From Rhizobium album (GTDB taxonomy: Bacteria > Pseudomonadota > Alphaproteobacteria > Rhizobiales > Rhizobiaceae), in assembly GCF_003122325.1 (NCBI RefSeq), contig NZ_QFBC01000011.1, forward strand, positions 124,001 through 188,000: a stretch of DNA of 64,000 bases. The letters are read 5' to 3'. A program made the translations under genes and the position numbers. Under the pieces are notes generated by a model. It saw only the letters and a program-made list of their open reading frames with translations. It searched no databases and was not told the DNA's origin. This document shows, piece by piece, positions 36,609-45,277 of this stretch. Position 1 is the stretch's first letter, and each line of letters starts with the position of its first letter.

Positions 36609-36967
36609 GCGCTGTTCCTTCCTGCCTAGGGGGTTCATAGCACCGTTTTTCAGCGACGGAAATAGGAATGTTAAAATATCATAATTTCACATGTGCATTG
36701 CAAAAACTATCAAAATGGAGAGGGCAAGAATTATAGAAATTTGCCGATTTTCATCATATTTTCATCGTAAATTCCCTCTCGCACATGCGTTTTCAGTGAT
36801 TGATAGCTTAACAAATCTGACAGTGAAATCGACAAAAACTAACAAAATTGAATGATATTTAACATTATATATTGATATATATAGAAAACGGAGCTAGGTT
36901 TCGATCGTCCGGGACGGCGTGGGAGAAGGAGTGCCGCCCTTGGCTTCAAACCTGTGGGAGGAGAACC
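36609..36967. promoter_or_regulatory. AT-rich divergent regulatory region
   Basis: A 359-bp non-coding spacer, clearly more A+T-rich than its surroundings. It holds two near-identical 16-bp repeats (see the repeat entry), a tandem ATTTTCATC repeated at an 11-bp step (36747-36755 and 36758-36766), and inverted arms GAGAGGG/CCCTCTC (36718-36724 and 36774-36780). An AT-rich TATATATTGATATATATA stretch near 36866-36883 probably contains the promoter of the operon. Confidence 0.55.
36701..36848 (+). repeat. Pair of 16-bp direct repeats flanking the divergent promoters
   Basis: CAAAAACTATCAAAAT (36701-36716) and CAAAAACTAACAAAAT (36833-36848) match at 15 of 16 bases and are 132 bp apart. One is nearer the DeoR gene and the other nearer the binding-protein gene. 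Widely spaced direct sites suit DeoR-family repression by looping. Confidence 0.55.
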
Positions 36968-38383
36968 ATGTTGAAGAAGACGCTTTCGAGCGCCGTGACG
37001 TCCGCGATTGCCATCTGCGCGGCCCTCGGTGTCTCATCGGCGGCGCGCGCCGATACCACGCTGACCTTCGTCTGGCATGCCGGCACCTGTGCCGACGCGC
37101 TGATGGATATCGCCAAGGATTACCCCGACAAGACCGTGAAGATCGTGCCGGCACTGGTGCCTTACGGTCCCGAATGGCATAACAAGATCGCGTCCGAATT
37201 CGCCATCAAGGGCGATGCCTTCGACTTCGCGATGTGGGACAGCCAGTCGACGGCGGAATTTGCCGGCGGCGGCCATGCCGTCAAGATCAACGAGATCTTC
37301 GACAAGTCGAGCTACCTGAAGGCGGATATCTTCCCGCCGGCCTCGCTGTCGCGTTACGGCGAATATCCTGACGGCTCCGGCGAATATTACGGCCTGCCGG
37401 CCAACCAGGACGCCTACGGCCTGATGTACCGCAAGGACCTGTTCGAGGACCCGAAGGAAAAGGACGCCTTCAAGGCGAAATACGGCTACGACCTCGCCGT
37501 GCCGCAGACCTACCAGCAGGCCCGCGACATCGCCGAGTTCTTCACCCGTCCCGATCAGGACCTCTACGGCTGGGGCCAGATGGGCGGCCGCGAATACGAT
37601 TTCGCGACGACGGCCTCCAACTCGTTCCTCTGGTCGTTCGGCGGCGAGCTCTACAACCCGCAAACCTTCGAGGTGAAGGGGTATCTCGACAGCCCGGCCT
37701 CGGTCGACGGCGTGCAGGCCTATGTCGACATGTTCAAGTTCGGCCCTCCCGGCAGCGGCAACTGGGGTTTTGACGAAGTCAACGCCGCATTCCAGCAGGG
37801 CCAGCTCGCCATGGCCATGCAATGGTTCTACTTCAACGGTTCGAACGCCGATCCGAAGGTCAGCAAGTTCGCGGATAAGACCGCTTTCGGCGTGCTGCCA
37901 GGCGCCGTCGGCCGCGACAAGAAGTTCCGCCGCCAGTTCTCGGTCGGTGGCCAGGGCATGGGTATCAATAAGTATTCCAAGAAGCTGCCCGAGCTGACCA
38001 AGTTCATGGAATGGTACTTCCAGCCGGAACAGCAGGCGCGGTATGCCAAGGTGTGCCAAACCGGCCTGAAGGCCGTACTCGAAAGCGCCGAATGGCAGGG
38101 CCTGAACTCCTATAACCGGCAGTTCTCCACCGCGCTCGCCTACCTCAACGACTATTGGCACCTGCCGGAATATCCGGTTCTGCTGGACCAGCTGCAGGAA
38201 GAGGTCAGCAATGCCGTTTCCGGCACGAAGACGGTGCAGCAGGCGCTTTCGGACGCTGCCGAGAAACACGAGCGGACGCTGCAGCGCGCCGGTTACGACA
38301 TCAAGCGTGGCGACAGCACGCCGGAGGTGCCGGACCAGAAGATCTCGCCGGTCGGCGTCGACGAGGTCGTCGTGGTGAATTGA
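36968..38383 (+). CDS. ABC transporter substrate-binding protein (CUT1 sugar/polyol type)
   Basis: Extracellular solute-binding protein family 1, 471 aa. The signal peptide (MLKKTLSSAVTSAIAICAAL...SSAARA) is cleaved near residue 28. GGAGGAG lies four bases before this ATG, and a longer frame from 36872 adds 32 residues inside the promoter. Residues such as 'YGLPANQDAYGLMYRKDLFED' and 'YGYDLAVPQTYQQARDIAEFFTRPDQDLYGWGQM' place it with the MalE-like group. The second binding protein of the window (60219-61715) shares the KYGYDLA and EFFTRPDQ segments. A strong hairpin follows the gene. The ligand is unknown; the downstream DhaKL and LsrF suggest a small (deoxy)sugar, polyol or ketose. Confidence 0.9.
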   Translation: MLKKTLSSAVTSAIAICAALGVSSAARADTTLTFVWHAGTCADALMDIAKDYPDKTVKIVPALVPYGPEWHNKIASEFAIKGDAFDFAMWDSQSTAEFAGGGHAVKINEIFDKSSYLKADIFPPASLSRYGEYPDGSGEYYGLPANQDAYGLMYRKDLFEDPKEKDAFKAKYGYDLAVPQTYQQARDIAEFFTRPDQDLYGWGQMGGREYDFATTASNSFLWSFGGELYNPQTFEVKGYLDSPASVDGVQAYVDMFKFGPPGSGNWGFDEVNAAFQQGQLAMAMQWFYFNGSNADPKVSKFADKTAFGVLPGAVGRDKKFRRQFSVGGQGMGINKYSKKLPELTKFMEWYFQPEQQARYAKVCQTGLKAVLESAEWQGLNSYNRQFSTALAYLNDYWHLPEYPVLLDQLQEEVSNAVSGTKTVQQALSDAAEKHERTLQRAGYDIKRGDSTPEVPDQKISPVGVDEVVVVN

Positions 38384-38444
38384 CCGCGGCGGTTGTCGCC
38401 GGCCTGCAAGATTTTTCGTCTCCCAAGACAGCCGGCGAAAGACA

Positions 38445-38476
38445 CGGGATGCGCGGCATGACAGCCGCGCATCCCG
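38445..38476 (+). terminator. 13-bp hairpin after CUT1 binding-protein gene
   Basis: CGGGATGCGCGGC and GCCGCGCATCCCG are perfect inverted arms with an ATGACA loop, inside the operon. A second weaker pair (TCGCCGGC / GCCGGCGA) lies just upstream. It probably stabilises or partly terminates the binding-protein message. Confidence 0.6.
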
Positions 38477-38524
38477 GCACCGAAAATTCCGATTGCCGAC
38501 CAGCCGCGACGGCGGGGATGAACC

Positions 38525-39397
38525 ATGTCACGTTCCAGAACCACGGGGATCGATCTAGCCGCGCGATGGCTCTTCATCGGTCTCCTGATCCTCTATACCA
38601 TCTACAATCTCGGCCCGATCTTCTGGCTGCTGATATCCTCGTTCAAAAGCCGCATGGACCTTTTCACCATGCCGCCGAAGATCTTTTTCACGCCTGATCT
38701 GTCCGGATACGAGAGCGTCTTCGGCGTGGGGTCCGCAAAGGACAGCGCCTCGGCCTTCGGCGTCTTTGAATCGCTGGTCAATTCGGTGATCGTCTCCACG
38801 GTCGGCACGGCGCTCGCCGTCTTCCTCGGCACGCTCGCCGGTTACGTCTGCTCGCGCTTCAATTTTTCCGGCAAGGGCGATTTCATGTTCTTCGTGCTGT
38901 CGACCCGCATGCTGCCGCCGGTGGCAGTGCTGGTCTTCTATCACCTGATGTTTGCCGAACTCGGCCTCGCCGATACGCGTTTCGGCCTGATTCTGGTGGC
39001 GATCTTCGCCAATATCGGGCTTGCGACCTGGATCATGAAGGGTTTCTTCGACGGCGTGCCGCAGGAGGTGGAGCAGATCGCCATCGTCAACGGTTATACC
39101 AGAATGTACGCCTTCCTGCATCTGGTGTTGCCGATGGTGAAGGGCGGCATCGCCGCCACGGCCGGCTTCTGCTTCATCTTCGCCTGGAACGAATTCGCCT
39201 TCGCCTCGATCCTGACAACCACGAAGGCAAAGACGCTGCCGGTGAAGATTTCCGCCGCATCGGGTGCCACCGGCATCGAATGGACGCAGATCTGCGCTGC
39301 CGGCGTCGTGCTGATCATCCCGGTGTTGATCTTCTTCTACCTCATCCGCAAGCATCTCCTGATGGGGATGACCTTCGGCGTGCTGGGACGGAGATAG
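38525..39397 (+). CDS. CUT1-type ABC transporter permease (MalG-like)
   Basis: Inner-membrane permease of 290 aa with about six spans and a C-terminus 'RKHLLMGMTFGVLGRR' typical of MalG-type subunits. The cytoplasmic EAA loop is divergent: 'EVEQIAIVNGYTRMYAFLHLVLPM' instead of the usual EAAxxDGAxxxxxFxxIxLP, with the conserved Asp-Gly-Ala replaced. This is notable because one of the two ATPases in the operon also has a degenerate motif. The next permease gene begins 3 bp later. Confidence 0.9.
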   Translation: MSRSRTTGIDLAARWLFIGLLILYTIYNLGPIFWLLISSFKSRMDLFTMPPKIFFTPDLSGYESVFGVGSAKDSASAFGVFESLVNSVIVSTVGTALAVFLGTLAGYVCSRFNFSGKGDFMFFVLSTRMLPPVAVLVFYHLMFAELGLADTRFGLILVAIFANIGLATWIMKGFFDGVPQEVEQIAIVNGYTRMYAFLHLVLPMVKGGIAATAGFCFIFAWNEFAFASILTTTKAKTLPVKISAASGATGIEWTQICAAGVVLIIPVLIFFYLIRKHLLMGMTFGVLGRR

Positions 39398-39400
39398 GCC

Positions 39401-40306
39401 ATGACACAAATCGACGCCTCCAACCGCAAGCGTTCCTCCGGCCGGCTGATGATCCTCGGCTTCCTGTCGCCGTCGCTCGCCATCCTGCTCTTCATGGTCG
39501 CCTATCCGATCTTCTCGCTGGTCTATTACAGCTTCTTCAATTTCTCGGCGCTCAGGCCGGCGGCGGGCATGAAGCCGGTCGGGCTCGGCAACTACGAATT
39601 CCTGCTCGGCGACCCGGAACTGTGGGAGCGCTTCGTCTTCACCGGCGAGTTCGTGGCGCTGTGCGTCAGCGCCCAGATGCTGATCGGCATCTTCATCGGC
39701 TACCAGCTGCAGAAGAATTTTCGCGGCCGCGACCTGCTGTTCACGGCGCTGATGCTGCCGATGATGATGTCGCCGGTCGTGGTCGGTTTCCTCTGGCGCT
39801 ATATGTTCAATTCCGAATGGGGCGTCATCAATTACCTGCTGACCGTGATCGGCCTCGGCAAGGTCGATTGGCTTGGGCAGACGACGGCTGCCCTCTTTGC
39901 CGCCGCTGCCGCCGACACCTGGATGTGGACGCCGTTCATCGTGCTTCTGGCGACGGCCGCCTTCCGCGGTATCCCCGAGACGATCTACGAGGCGGCGGAA
40001 GTGGACGGCGCAAGCCCGGCCTACACCTTCTTCCGCATCACCCTGCCGATGTCGGCGCCGGTGCTGTTCATCGCGCTCATCCTGCGGCTGATCGACAGCT
40101 TTAAACAATACGACCTGTTTTTCGCGCTGACCGGCGGTGGGCCGGGATCGAGCACGGAAACCGTCTCGTTTGCCGTCGCCAAGACCGCATTCAGCTATTT
40201 TTACACGGGAGAGGCCTCGGCGCTCGCTGTCGTGCTGCTCGTCATCATCATCGGCCTGTCGATGATCCTGGTGCGGCACCTCAACAAGATGGGCGAGAGG
40301 TATTGA
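39401..40306 (+). CDS. CUT1-type ABC transporter permease (MalF-like)
   Basis: Permease of 301 aa with about six spans. The EAA loop 'ETIYEAAEVDGASPAYTFFRITLPMSAPV' is canonical, and 'DLFFALTGGGPGSSTETVSF' after it is the usual MalF-type periplasmic turn. It ends 4 bp before the first ATPase gene. It forms the membrane channel with the preceding permease. Confidence 0.92.
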   Translation: MTQIDASNRKRSSGRLMILGFLSPSLAILLFMVAYPIFSLVYYSFFNFSALRPAAGMKPVGLGNYEFLLGDPELWERFVFTGEFVALCVSAQMLIGIFIGYQLQKNFRGRDLLFTALMLPMMMSPVVVGFLWRYMFNSEWGVINYLLTVIGLGKVDWLGQTTAALFAAAAADTWMWTPFIVLLATAAFRGIPETIYEAAEVDGASPAYTFFRITLPMSAPVLFIALILRLIDSFKQYDLFFALTGGGPGSSTETVSFAVAKTAFSYFYTGEASALAVVLLVIIIGLSMILVRHLNKMGERY

Positions 40307-40310
40307 GAGC

Positions 40311-41402
40311 ATGGCAGAAATAAAGCTCAAGAACCTCAACATCGAATTCGGTTCGTTCAAGGCGGTCGACAATGTCGATCTCATCGTGAAGGACGGCGAG
40401 TTCGTGGTCTATCTTGGCCCTTCCGGCTGCGGCAAGACGACGACGCTGCGCTCCATCGCCGGTCTCGTAAAGGCAACCTCCGGCGACATCCTGTTCGACG
40501 GCAAGCGCGTCAACGACCTGTCGGCCAGCGAACGCAACATCGCCATGGTCTTCCAGTTCGTCTCGCTGTATCCGCACCTGAAGATCCGCCAGAATATCGT
40601 CTTCCCGCTGAAGGCACGCGGCGTGGCGAAGGCGGAGATCGCCCGAAAGCTCGACTGGGTGACCGAGGTCTTCAAGCTCGGCGACGATCTCGACCGTTAT
40701 CCCGGCGCCTTGCCGCCCGGCGCGCGGCAGAAGGTGGCGCTGGCGCGCGCCGTCATCCGCGATCCCGCCGTACTGCTGCTCGACGAACCGCTGTCGGCCA
40801 TCGACGAACAGTTCCGCGAAGAGATGCGCTGGGAACTCGGCCACCTGCAACGCCAGCTTGGTGTCACGACGATCTACGTCACCCATGATCAGCGCGAGGC
40901 GATGTCGCTCGCCGACCGCATCGTACTGATGAGCGATGGCCGGATCGTCCAGGTCGGCGAGGCGGACCAGATTTTCTACAATCCCGTCAATATGTTCGCC
41001 GGCCAGTTCATCGGTTCGCCCAGCATGAACCTGATCGATCTCCGCCCTGCGGAAGGCGGCCTCACGCTGGGCGCGAGCGGCGTGCACCTGTCGCCGGAGC
41101 GCGACGGGCTGCCGGTATGGGCGATGAACAGCCGCCGGCCGCTGAAACTCGGCATCCGGCCGCTGAATGTCGAGCTGGTGGATGACGATCACCAGGGACC
41201 GTCGCTGGATATCGCCGTCGACGATGTGTTTTCGGTCGGCCGCGAACGGTTCTTCACCTTTCACCTTGGCGACCAGATCCATCAGGGCGTCGACAAACGC
41301 AAGACGGTCGGGTCAACCGGCCGGGTGCGTTTTGCGCCCGAAGGGTTCCTGTTCTTCGATACCGAGACCGGCCGCCGCGCCGCACCGGAGGTTTCCGCAT
41401 GA
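40311..41402 (+). CDS. ABC transporter ATP-binding protein with degenerate signature motif
   Basis: MalK/UgpC-type ATPase of 363 aa with a C-terminal TOBE-like domain. Walker A (LGPSGCGKTTT), Q-loop (VFQFVSLYPHL), Walker B (VLLLDEPLSAID) and H-loop (YVTHDQREA) are intact. The ABC signature is not: the DNA encodes ALPPGARQKVALARA where LSGGQxQRVALARA is expected. The signature normally completes the ATP site of the partner subunit, so the site paired with it should be weak. Its partner, encoded next with a 4-bp overlap, has a canonical signature. This suggests a heterodimer with one degenerate ATP site. Confidence 0.92.
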   Translation: MAEIKLKNLNIEFGSFKAVDNVDLIVKDGEFVVYLGPSGCGKTTTLRSIAGLVKATSGDILFDGKRVNDLSASERNIAMVFQFVSLYPHLKIRQNIVFPLKARGVAKAEIARKLDWVTEVFKLGDDLDRYPGALPPGARQKVALARAVIRDPAVLLLDEPLSAIDEQFREEMRWELGHLQRQLGVTTIYVTHDQREAMSLADRIVLMSDGRIVQVGEADQIFYNPVNMFAGQFIGSPSMNLIDLRPAEGGLTLGASGVHLSPERDGLPVWAMNSRRPLKLGIRPLNVELVDDDHQGPSLDIAVDDVFSVGRERFFTFHLGDQIHQGVDKRKTVGSTGRVRFAPEGFLFFDTETGRRAAPEVSA

Positions 41403-42508
41403 CCGGCCCGATGCTCAAACTCGAAGGACTGCGAAAGTCCTATCGCGGCAAGCCGGCCCTGAGGGGGCTGGATCTCACCATCGCCGACAACGAGATCTTT
41501 GCCCTGCTGGGTCCCACCGGCGCCGGCAAGAGTTCGACGCTTCTGGCAACCGCCGGCCTGATCAGCCTTGACTCCGGCCGCGTGCATCTCGGTGGCCGCG
41601 ATGTCACCGATATCGACCCCGCCGGCCGCGATGTCGCCATTGTCTTCGAAGGTTTCAACCTGCTGCCGGTGCTCGACGTCAAGGACAACATCGCCTTTGC
41701 ACTACGCTCGCCGACGTTCCGGGAGTCCGAGGACGAGATCAAGGCGCGCATCGGCCGCACCGCAGAACTGTTGCGCATCTCGCATCTGCTGGACCGTGAT
41801 GTCGATACGCTGTCCGGTGGCGAGCGGCAACGCGTCGCGATTGCCCGCGCACTGGTGCGGCGTCCAAAGCTCTTCCTGCTCGACGAACCGTTGTCGGCGC
41901 TTGATCTGAAGCTGCGCGAGGGCTTGCGGGCCGAGTTGCGGCAGATCCATCGCCAGTACCGCTCGACGATGTTTTACGCCACCCACGACTATCACGGTGC
42001 CATCGCGGTTGCCGACCGCATCGGCATCGTCGATGGCGGCGTGGTGCTGCAGGCCGGCACGATTGCCGAAATCTATGCGCGACCGGCCAATGTCTTCGTC
42101 GGCAAGCTGATCGGCAGTCCCGCCATGGCGTTTTTTGAAGCGCATGTCGATGGTGATGCCGTCCGCATCACCGGCAACGGCCAGCGCATTCCGCTTGCCG
42201 ATTTCGGCGGGCTTGGGCCTCGGACCGGCACCGTTCTGGTGGGCGCCTGGCCGGAGGATATCGAGGTGGTGTCGCCGGCAACGGCCAATACCAGCGAAGG
42301 CCGCATCTATGCCGTCGACAACCGGGGTTTCGAGCGGGCGGTGCAGATCAACGGCGCCTACGGCGCCTTCCGCAAGGTGCTGCCGCACGGCGTCGAGATG
42401 AAGCAGAACGATGCCTGCGCCTTCCGCATCCTCGATGGCGCCGCCTTCCTCTTCGATGCGGCGAGCGGAAACCGGCTGTCGCAGGCACATACGGAGGAAA
42501 GGGCATGA
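41399..42508 (+). CDS. ABC transporter ATP-binding protein (second, canonical signature)
   Basis: ATPase of 369 aa. Walker A is LGPTGAGKSST, the signature LSGGERQRVAIARA is intact, Walker B is LFLLDEPLSALD and the H-loop is YATHDYHGA. The Q-loop position reads VFEGFNLLP, with Glu in place of Gln. A C-terminal regulatory domain follows from about residue 235. It overlaps its neighbours on both sides by 4 bp. Two different ATPases in one CUT1 operon also occur in the rhizobial GlpSTPQV glycerol importer, which is the best analogy for the arrangement. Confidence 0.92.
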   Translation: MTGPMLKLEGLRKSYRGKPALRGLDLTIADNEIFALLGPTGAGKSSTLLATAGLISLDSGRVHLGGRDVTDIDPAGRDVAIVFEGFNLLPVLDVKDNIAFALRSPTFRESEDEIKARIGRTAELLRISHLLDRDVDTLSGGERQRVAIARALVRRPKLFLLDEPLSALDLKLREGLRAELRQIHRQYRSTMFYATHDYHGAIAVADRIGIVDGGVVLQAGTIAEIYARPANVFVGKLIGSPAMAFFEAHVDGDAVRITGNGQRIPLADFGGLGPRTGTVLVGAWPEDIEVVSPATANTSEGRIYAVDNRGFERAVQINGAYGAFRKVLPHGVEMKQNDACAFRILDGAAFLFDAASGNRLSQAHTEERA

Positions 42509-42684
42509 AGAAGGTTTCATTGCTCACCTGGTTCTACCGCTTCGCAAGCGCTCTGATCCTTGGCGGTTTCGCGATGCTCTGCCAGCCGTTCACGCATGAT
42601 CTTTTCGTACTGGGCTTCCCGGTGCTGCTTGCCGGCGTCATTCTGTTCATGGTGCTGGACCACGTTCCGGACCGGCAAAACTAG
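42505..42684 (+). CDS. Small two-span membrane protein
   Basis: A 59-aa ORF. The first hydrophobic segment is at about residues 8-24 (TWFYRFASALILGGFAML) and the second at about 33-51 (FVLGFPVLLAGVILFMVLD), with a charged tail HVPDRQN. GGAGGAAAGG precedes the ATG, which overlaps the ATPase stop (ATGA). The position between the transporter and kinase genes suggests a transport or membrane-anchoring accessory. I do not recognise a family. Confidence 0.7.
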   Translation: MKKVSLLTWFYRFASALILGGFAMLCQPFTHDLFVLGFPVLLAGVILFMVLDHVPDRQN

Positions 42685-42702
42685 ATTTGGGAGGAGGACC
42701 GC

Positions 42703-43710
42703 ATGGCCAAGGCGGCTAAGAAAATCATCAACGATCCGAAAAAGGTGGTGGCGGAAATGCTGGACGGGCTGGTGCTCGCCAATGACGGCCGCATTGCCCG
42801 CGTGCCGGGCCACGCGGCCATCGTGCGCACCGACCTGCCGGAGAGCAAGGTGGCCGTGCTGATCGGCGGCGGCAGCGGCCACGAGCCGCTGTTCCACGGC
42901 TTCGTCGGCAGGAACATGGGCGATGGCGCCGCCTGCGGCCAGGTGTTTGCGGCCCCTTCGCCCGACATCATCGTCGCCGCCGCCAAGGCAGTGCACCGCG
43001 GCAAGGGCGTACTCTTCCTCTACGGCAACTATGCCGGCGACACGATGAACTTCGACATGGCCGCCGAGCTGCTGGAAGACGAGGATATCGAGGTCCGCAC
43101 GGTGAGGATCGCCGACGACGTGGCGGCTGCGCCACCCGAACGGAAATACGACCGGCGCGGCATTGCCGGCGACCTCCTGATGATCAAGATCGCCGGCGGG
43201 GCGGCTTCGGAACTGGAGACGCTGGACGATGTCGTCCGCGTCGTCGAGAAGGCCGGTGACAATGTCCGCTCGATCGGTGTCGCGGTCTCGGCGGGGTCGA
43301 TCCCGGAAACCGGCAAGCCGACCTTCGAACTGGCCGACGACGAGATCGAGATCGGCATGGGTGCGCATGGCGAGGCCGGTGTCTCGCGCCAGAAGCTGCT
43401 GCCGGCCGATGCCGTCGCCGACCAGCTGATGGACAAGATCCTCAACGACCTGCCCTTCCAAAGCGGTGACGAGGTGGCGCTGCTGATCAACAACCTCGGT
43501 GCCACGACGATGATGGAAATGCTGATCGTCAACCGCCGTATCCGCCAGATCCTCGACGAGCGCGGCATCAAGGTGCACCGCACCGATGTCGGCACCTGGC
43601 TGACGGTGCAGGAGATGGCCGGTTTCTCGGTGACGCTGATGAAGCTGGACGACGAGCTGAAGCGCTATCTCGACATGCCGGCCGAATCCCTCGGCTATTC
43701 GCGGATGTGA
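42703..43710 (+). CDS. dhaK: Dihydroxyacetone kinase subunit DhaK-like
   Basis: A 335-aa kinase substrate-binding subunit. 'VAVLIGGGSGHEPLFHGFVG' and 'GVLFLYGNYAGDTMNFDMA' are family hallmarks. His222 in 'IEIGMGAHGEAGVSR' is the residue that binds the carbonyl substrate covalently as a hemiaminal. Family members act on dihydroxyacetone, erythrulose or other short ketoses, so the substrate is open. GGAGGAGGA precedes the ATG. dhaL follows by 7 bp. No DhaM or PTS gene is nearby, so the phosphoryl donor could be ATP, as in kinases of this group that use DhaL-bound ATP. Confidence 0.92.
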   Translation: MAKAAKKIINDPKKVVAEMLDGLVLANDGRIARVPGHAAIVRTDLPESKVAVLIGGGSGHEPLFHGFVGRNMGDGAACGQVFAAPSPDIIVAAAKAVHRGKGVLFLYGNYAGDTMNFDMAAELLEDEDIEVRTVRIADDVAAAPPERKYDRRGIAGDLLMIKIAGGAASELETLDDVVRVVEKAGDNVRSIGVAVSAGSIPETGKPTFELADDEIEIGMGAHGEAGVSRQKLLPADAVADQLMDKILNDLPFQSGDEVALLINNLGATTMMEMLIVNRRIRQILDERGIKVHRTDVGTWLTVQEMAGFSVTLMKLDDELKRYLDMPAESLGYSRM

Positions 43711-43717
43711 GGGCGTC

Positions 43718-44353
43718 ATGGCAGCAACACTGGAAAAGGATGATGTCGTCGCCATGCTCCGGCATGTGTCGGAGCGGCTGATCGCGCAGGTCGATATCCT
43801 CACGGATGCCGATCTCGCCATTGGTGACGGTGACCATGGCATCGGCATGCAGCGCGGTTTCGAAGGCACGCTCGAAAGTTTCGATGCGACGCCGCCGGAG
43901 AATATCGAGGCCGCCTTCAAGGCGATGGGCACCGCCATCCTGTCGAAGACCGGCGGTGCCGCCGGCGCGATCTTCGGAACCCTGTTCCGGGCGGGGTCCA
44001 AGGTAACCGCCGGCAAGGAGACGATCGGCGGTGCCGACATCGCCGCCTTCCTCGAGACCGGACTCGAGGCGGTGCTGAAACGGGGCGGCGTCACGGAAGG
44101 CCAGAAGACCATCATCGACGGTCTGGCTCCGGCGGCGCGCGCAGCGCGCGCAAAAGAGGCGGAAGGAGCGGATGCCGTTCTTTCGGCCGCAGCCGATGCC
44201 GCCGTCGCCGGCGTGGAGGCCACCAAGGGCATGGTCGCGACCACAGGCAAGGCCCGCTCGCTCGGTGAGCGCAGCCTCGGTCATCCCGATCCCGGGGCGA
44301 TCTCGGTTTCACTGATTTTGAAAGCCATGCAGGATTTTGCCGCGCGCGCCTGA
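43718..44353 (+). CDS. dhaL: Dihydroxyacetone kinase subunit DhaL-like
   Basis: A 211-aa nucleotide-binding subunit. 'LTDADLAIGDGDHGIGMQRGF' holds the Asp residues that bind Mg-nucleotide, and 'GGAAGAIFGTLFRAG' and the terminal 'GERSLGHPDPGAISVSLIL' match DhaL. It should phosphorylate the ketose bound by the DhaK partner encoded immediately before it. In PTS-type systems ADP stays bound and is rephosphorylated by DhaM. No such protein is encoded here. Confidence 0.92.
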   Translation: MAATLEKDDVVAMLRHVSERLIAQVDILTDADLAIGDGDHGIGMQRGFEGTLESFDATPPENIEAAFKAMGTAILSKTGGAAGAIFGTLFRAGSKVTAGKETIGGADIAAFLETGLEAVLKRGGVTEGQKTIIDGLAPAARAARAKEAEGADAVLSAAADAAVAGVEATKGMVATTGKARSLGERSLGHPDPGAISVSLILKAMQDFAARA

Positions 44354-44389
44354 GCGCTCGGCCAGCCTGCCAGCATAAGGACGAAGGAC

Positions 44390-45277
44390 ATGGCAGATCT
44401 CGACGACATCAAGGACGGCAAGGACTGGGTACAGGATCGCCCGGCCGACACCAGCAAGTTTTTCCTGAAGGGCGGCGCCCATCAGGATTGGGGCATGAAG
44501 GCGCGGCTGTCGCGCATCTTCAACCCGGCCAGCGGCAAGACGGTGATGCTCGCCTTCGATCACGGTTATTTCCAGGGGCCGACCACTGGCCTGGAGCGCA
44601 TGGACCTGACGATCGCGCCGATCGCCGCCCATGCCGACGTTTTGATGTGCACCCGCGGCGCCCTGCGCGCCACGATCGCGCCTGACGTCAACAAGCCCGT
44701 CGTGCTCCGCTGCAGCGGCGGCAACAGCATCTTGCGCGAACTGTCCAATGAGCTGGTGGCCGTCGATATCGACGACGCCATCCGACTCGGCGCCGTCGCC
44801 ATGGCGGCACAGGTCTATATCGGCGCCGAATACGAACACAAGTCGATCGGCAACGTCGTCAAGCTCATCGATCAGGGCACGCGTTACGGCATCCCGACCA
44901 TGGCCGTCACCGGCGTCGGCAAGGACATGGTGCGGGATGCCCGCTACTTCGGCCTGGCGACACGCATCGCCGCCGAGATCGGCGCACAGTTCGTCAAGTC
45001 CTATTACGTCGACAGCGGTTTCGAGCGCATCGTGCTCGGCTGCCCGGTGCCGATCGTCATCGCCGGCGGCAAGAAACTGCCGGAGGCCGAGGCGCTCGAC
45101 ATGGCCTGGAAGGCCATCGACCAGGGGGCGGCCGGCGTCGACATGGGCCGCAACGTCTTCCAGTCGAGCAACCCCACGGCGATGCTGCAGGCGCTCGGTG
45201 CCGTCGTGCACAGGGGCGAGCGCGCCGACCGGGCCTATGAAATGTTCCTCGACCTCGAAAGCGCGAAGGCGGCATGA
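44390..45277 (+). CDS. lsrF: LsrF-type thiolase/class I aldolase
   Basis: A 295-aa DhnA/FBP-aldolase-fold protein, strikingly close by eye to E. coli LsrF along its whole length: '[11 protein letters not shown]' at the start, '[14 protein letters not shown]', '[17 protein letters not shown]', '[15 protein letters not shown]' and '[19 protein letters not shown]'. Lys203 in '[10 protein letters not shown]' sits at the LsrF catalytic lysine position. LsrF transfers the acetyl group of 3-hydroxy-2,4-pentanedione-5-phosphate to CoA, yielding DHAP and acetyl-CoA. Here it is not accompanied by LsrK, LsrG or the Lsr importer but by DhaKL and an SDR, so its substrate may be a related phosphorylated diketone. 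Confidence 0.9.
   Translation: MADLDDIKDGKDWVQDRPADTSKFFLKGGAHQDWGMKARLSRIFNPASGKTVMLAFDHGYFQGPTTGLERMDLTIAPIAAHADVLMCTRGALRATIAPDVNKPVVLRCSGGNSILRELSNELVAVDIDDAIRLGAVAMAAQVYIGAEYEHKSIGNVVKLIDQGTRYGIPTMAVTGVGKDMVRDARYFGLATRIAAEIGAQFVKSYYVDSGFERIVLGCPVPIVIAGGKKLPEAEALDMAWKAIDQGAAGVDMGRNVFQSSNPTAMLQALGAVVHRGERADRAYEMFLDLESAKAA

Noticed and set aside
38555-40384. Open frame of 609 codons on the - strand
   Set aside because: Antisense to the two CUT1 permease genes. Composition is rich in His, Asp and Gln with no fold signature.
44390-45277. Fructose-bisphosphate aldolase assignment for the LsrF gene
   Set aside because: The sequence matches LsrF along its full length, including the N-terminal DDIKDGKD and Lys203. 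A glycolytic role is less likely.
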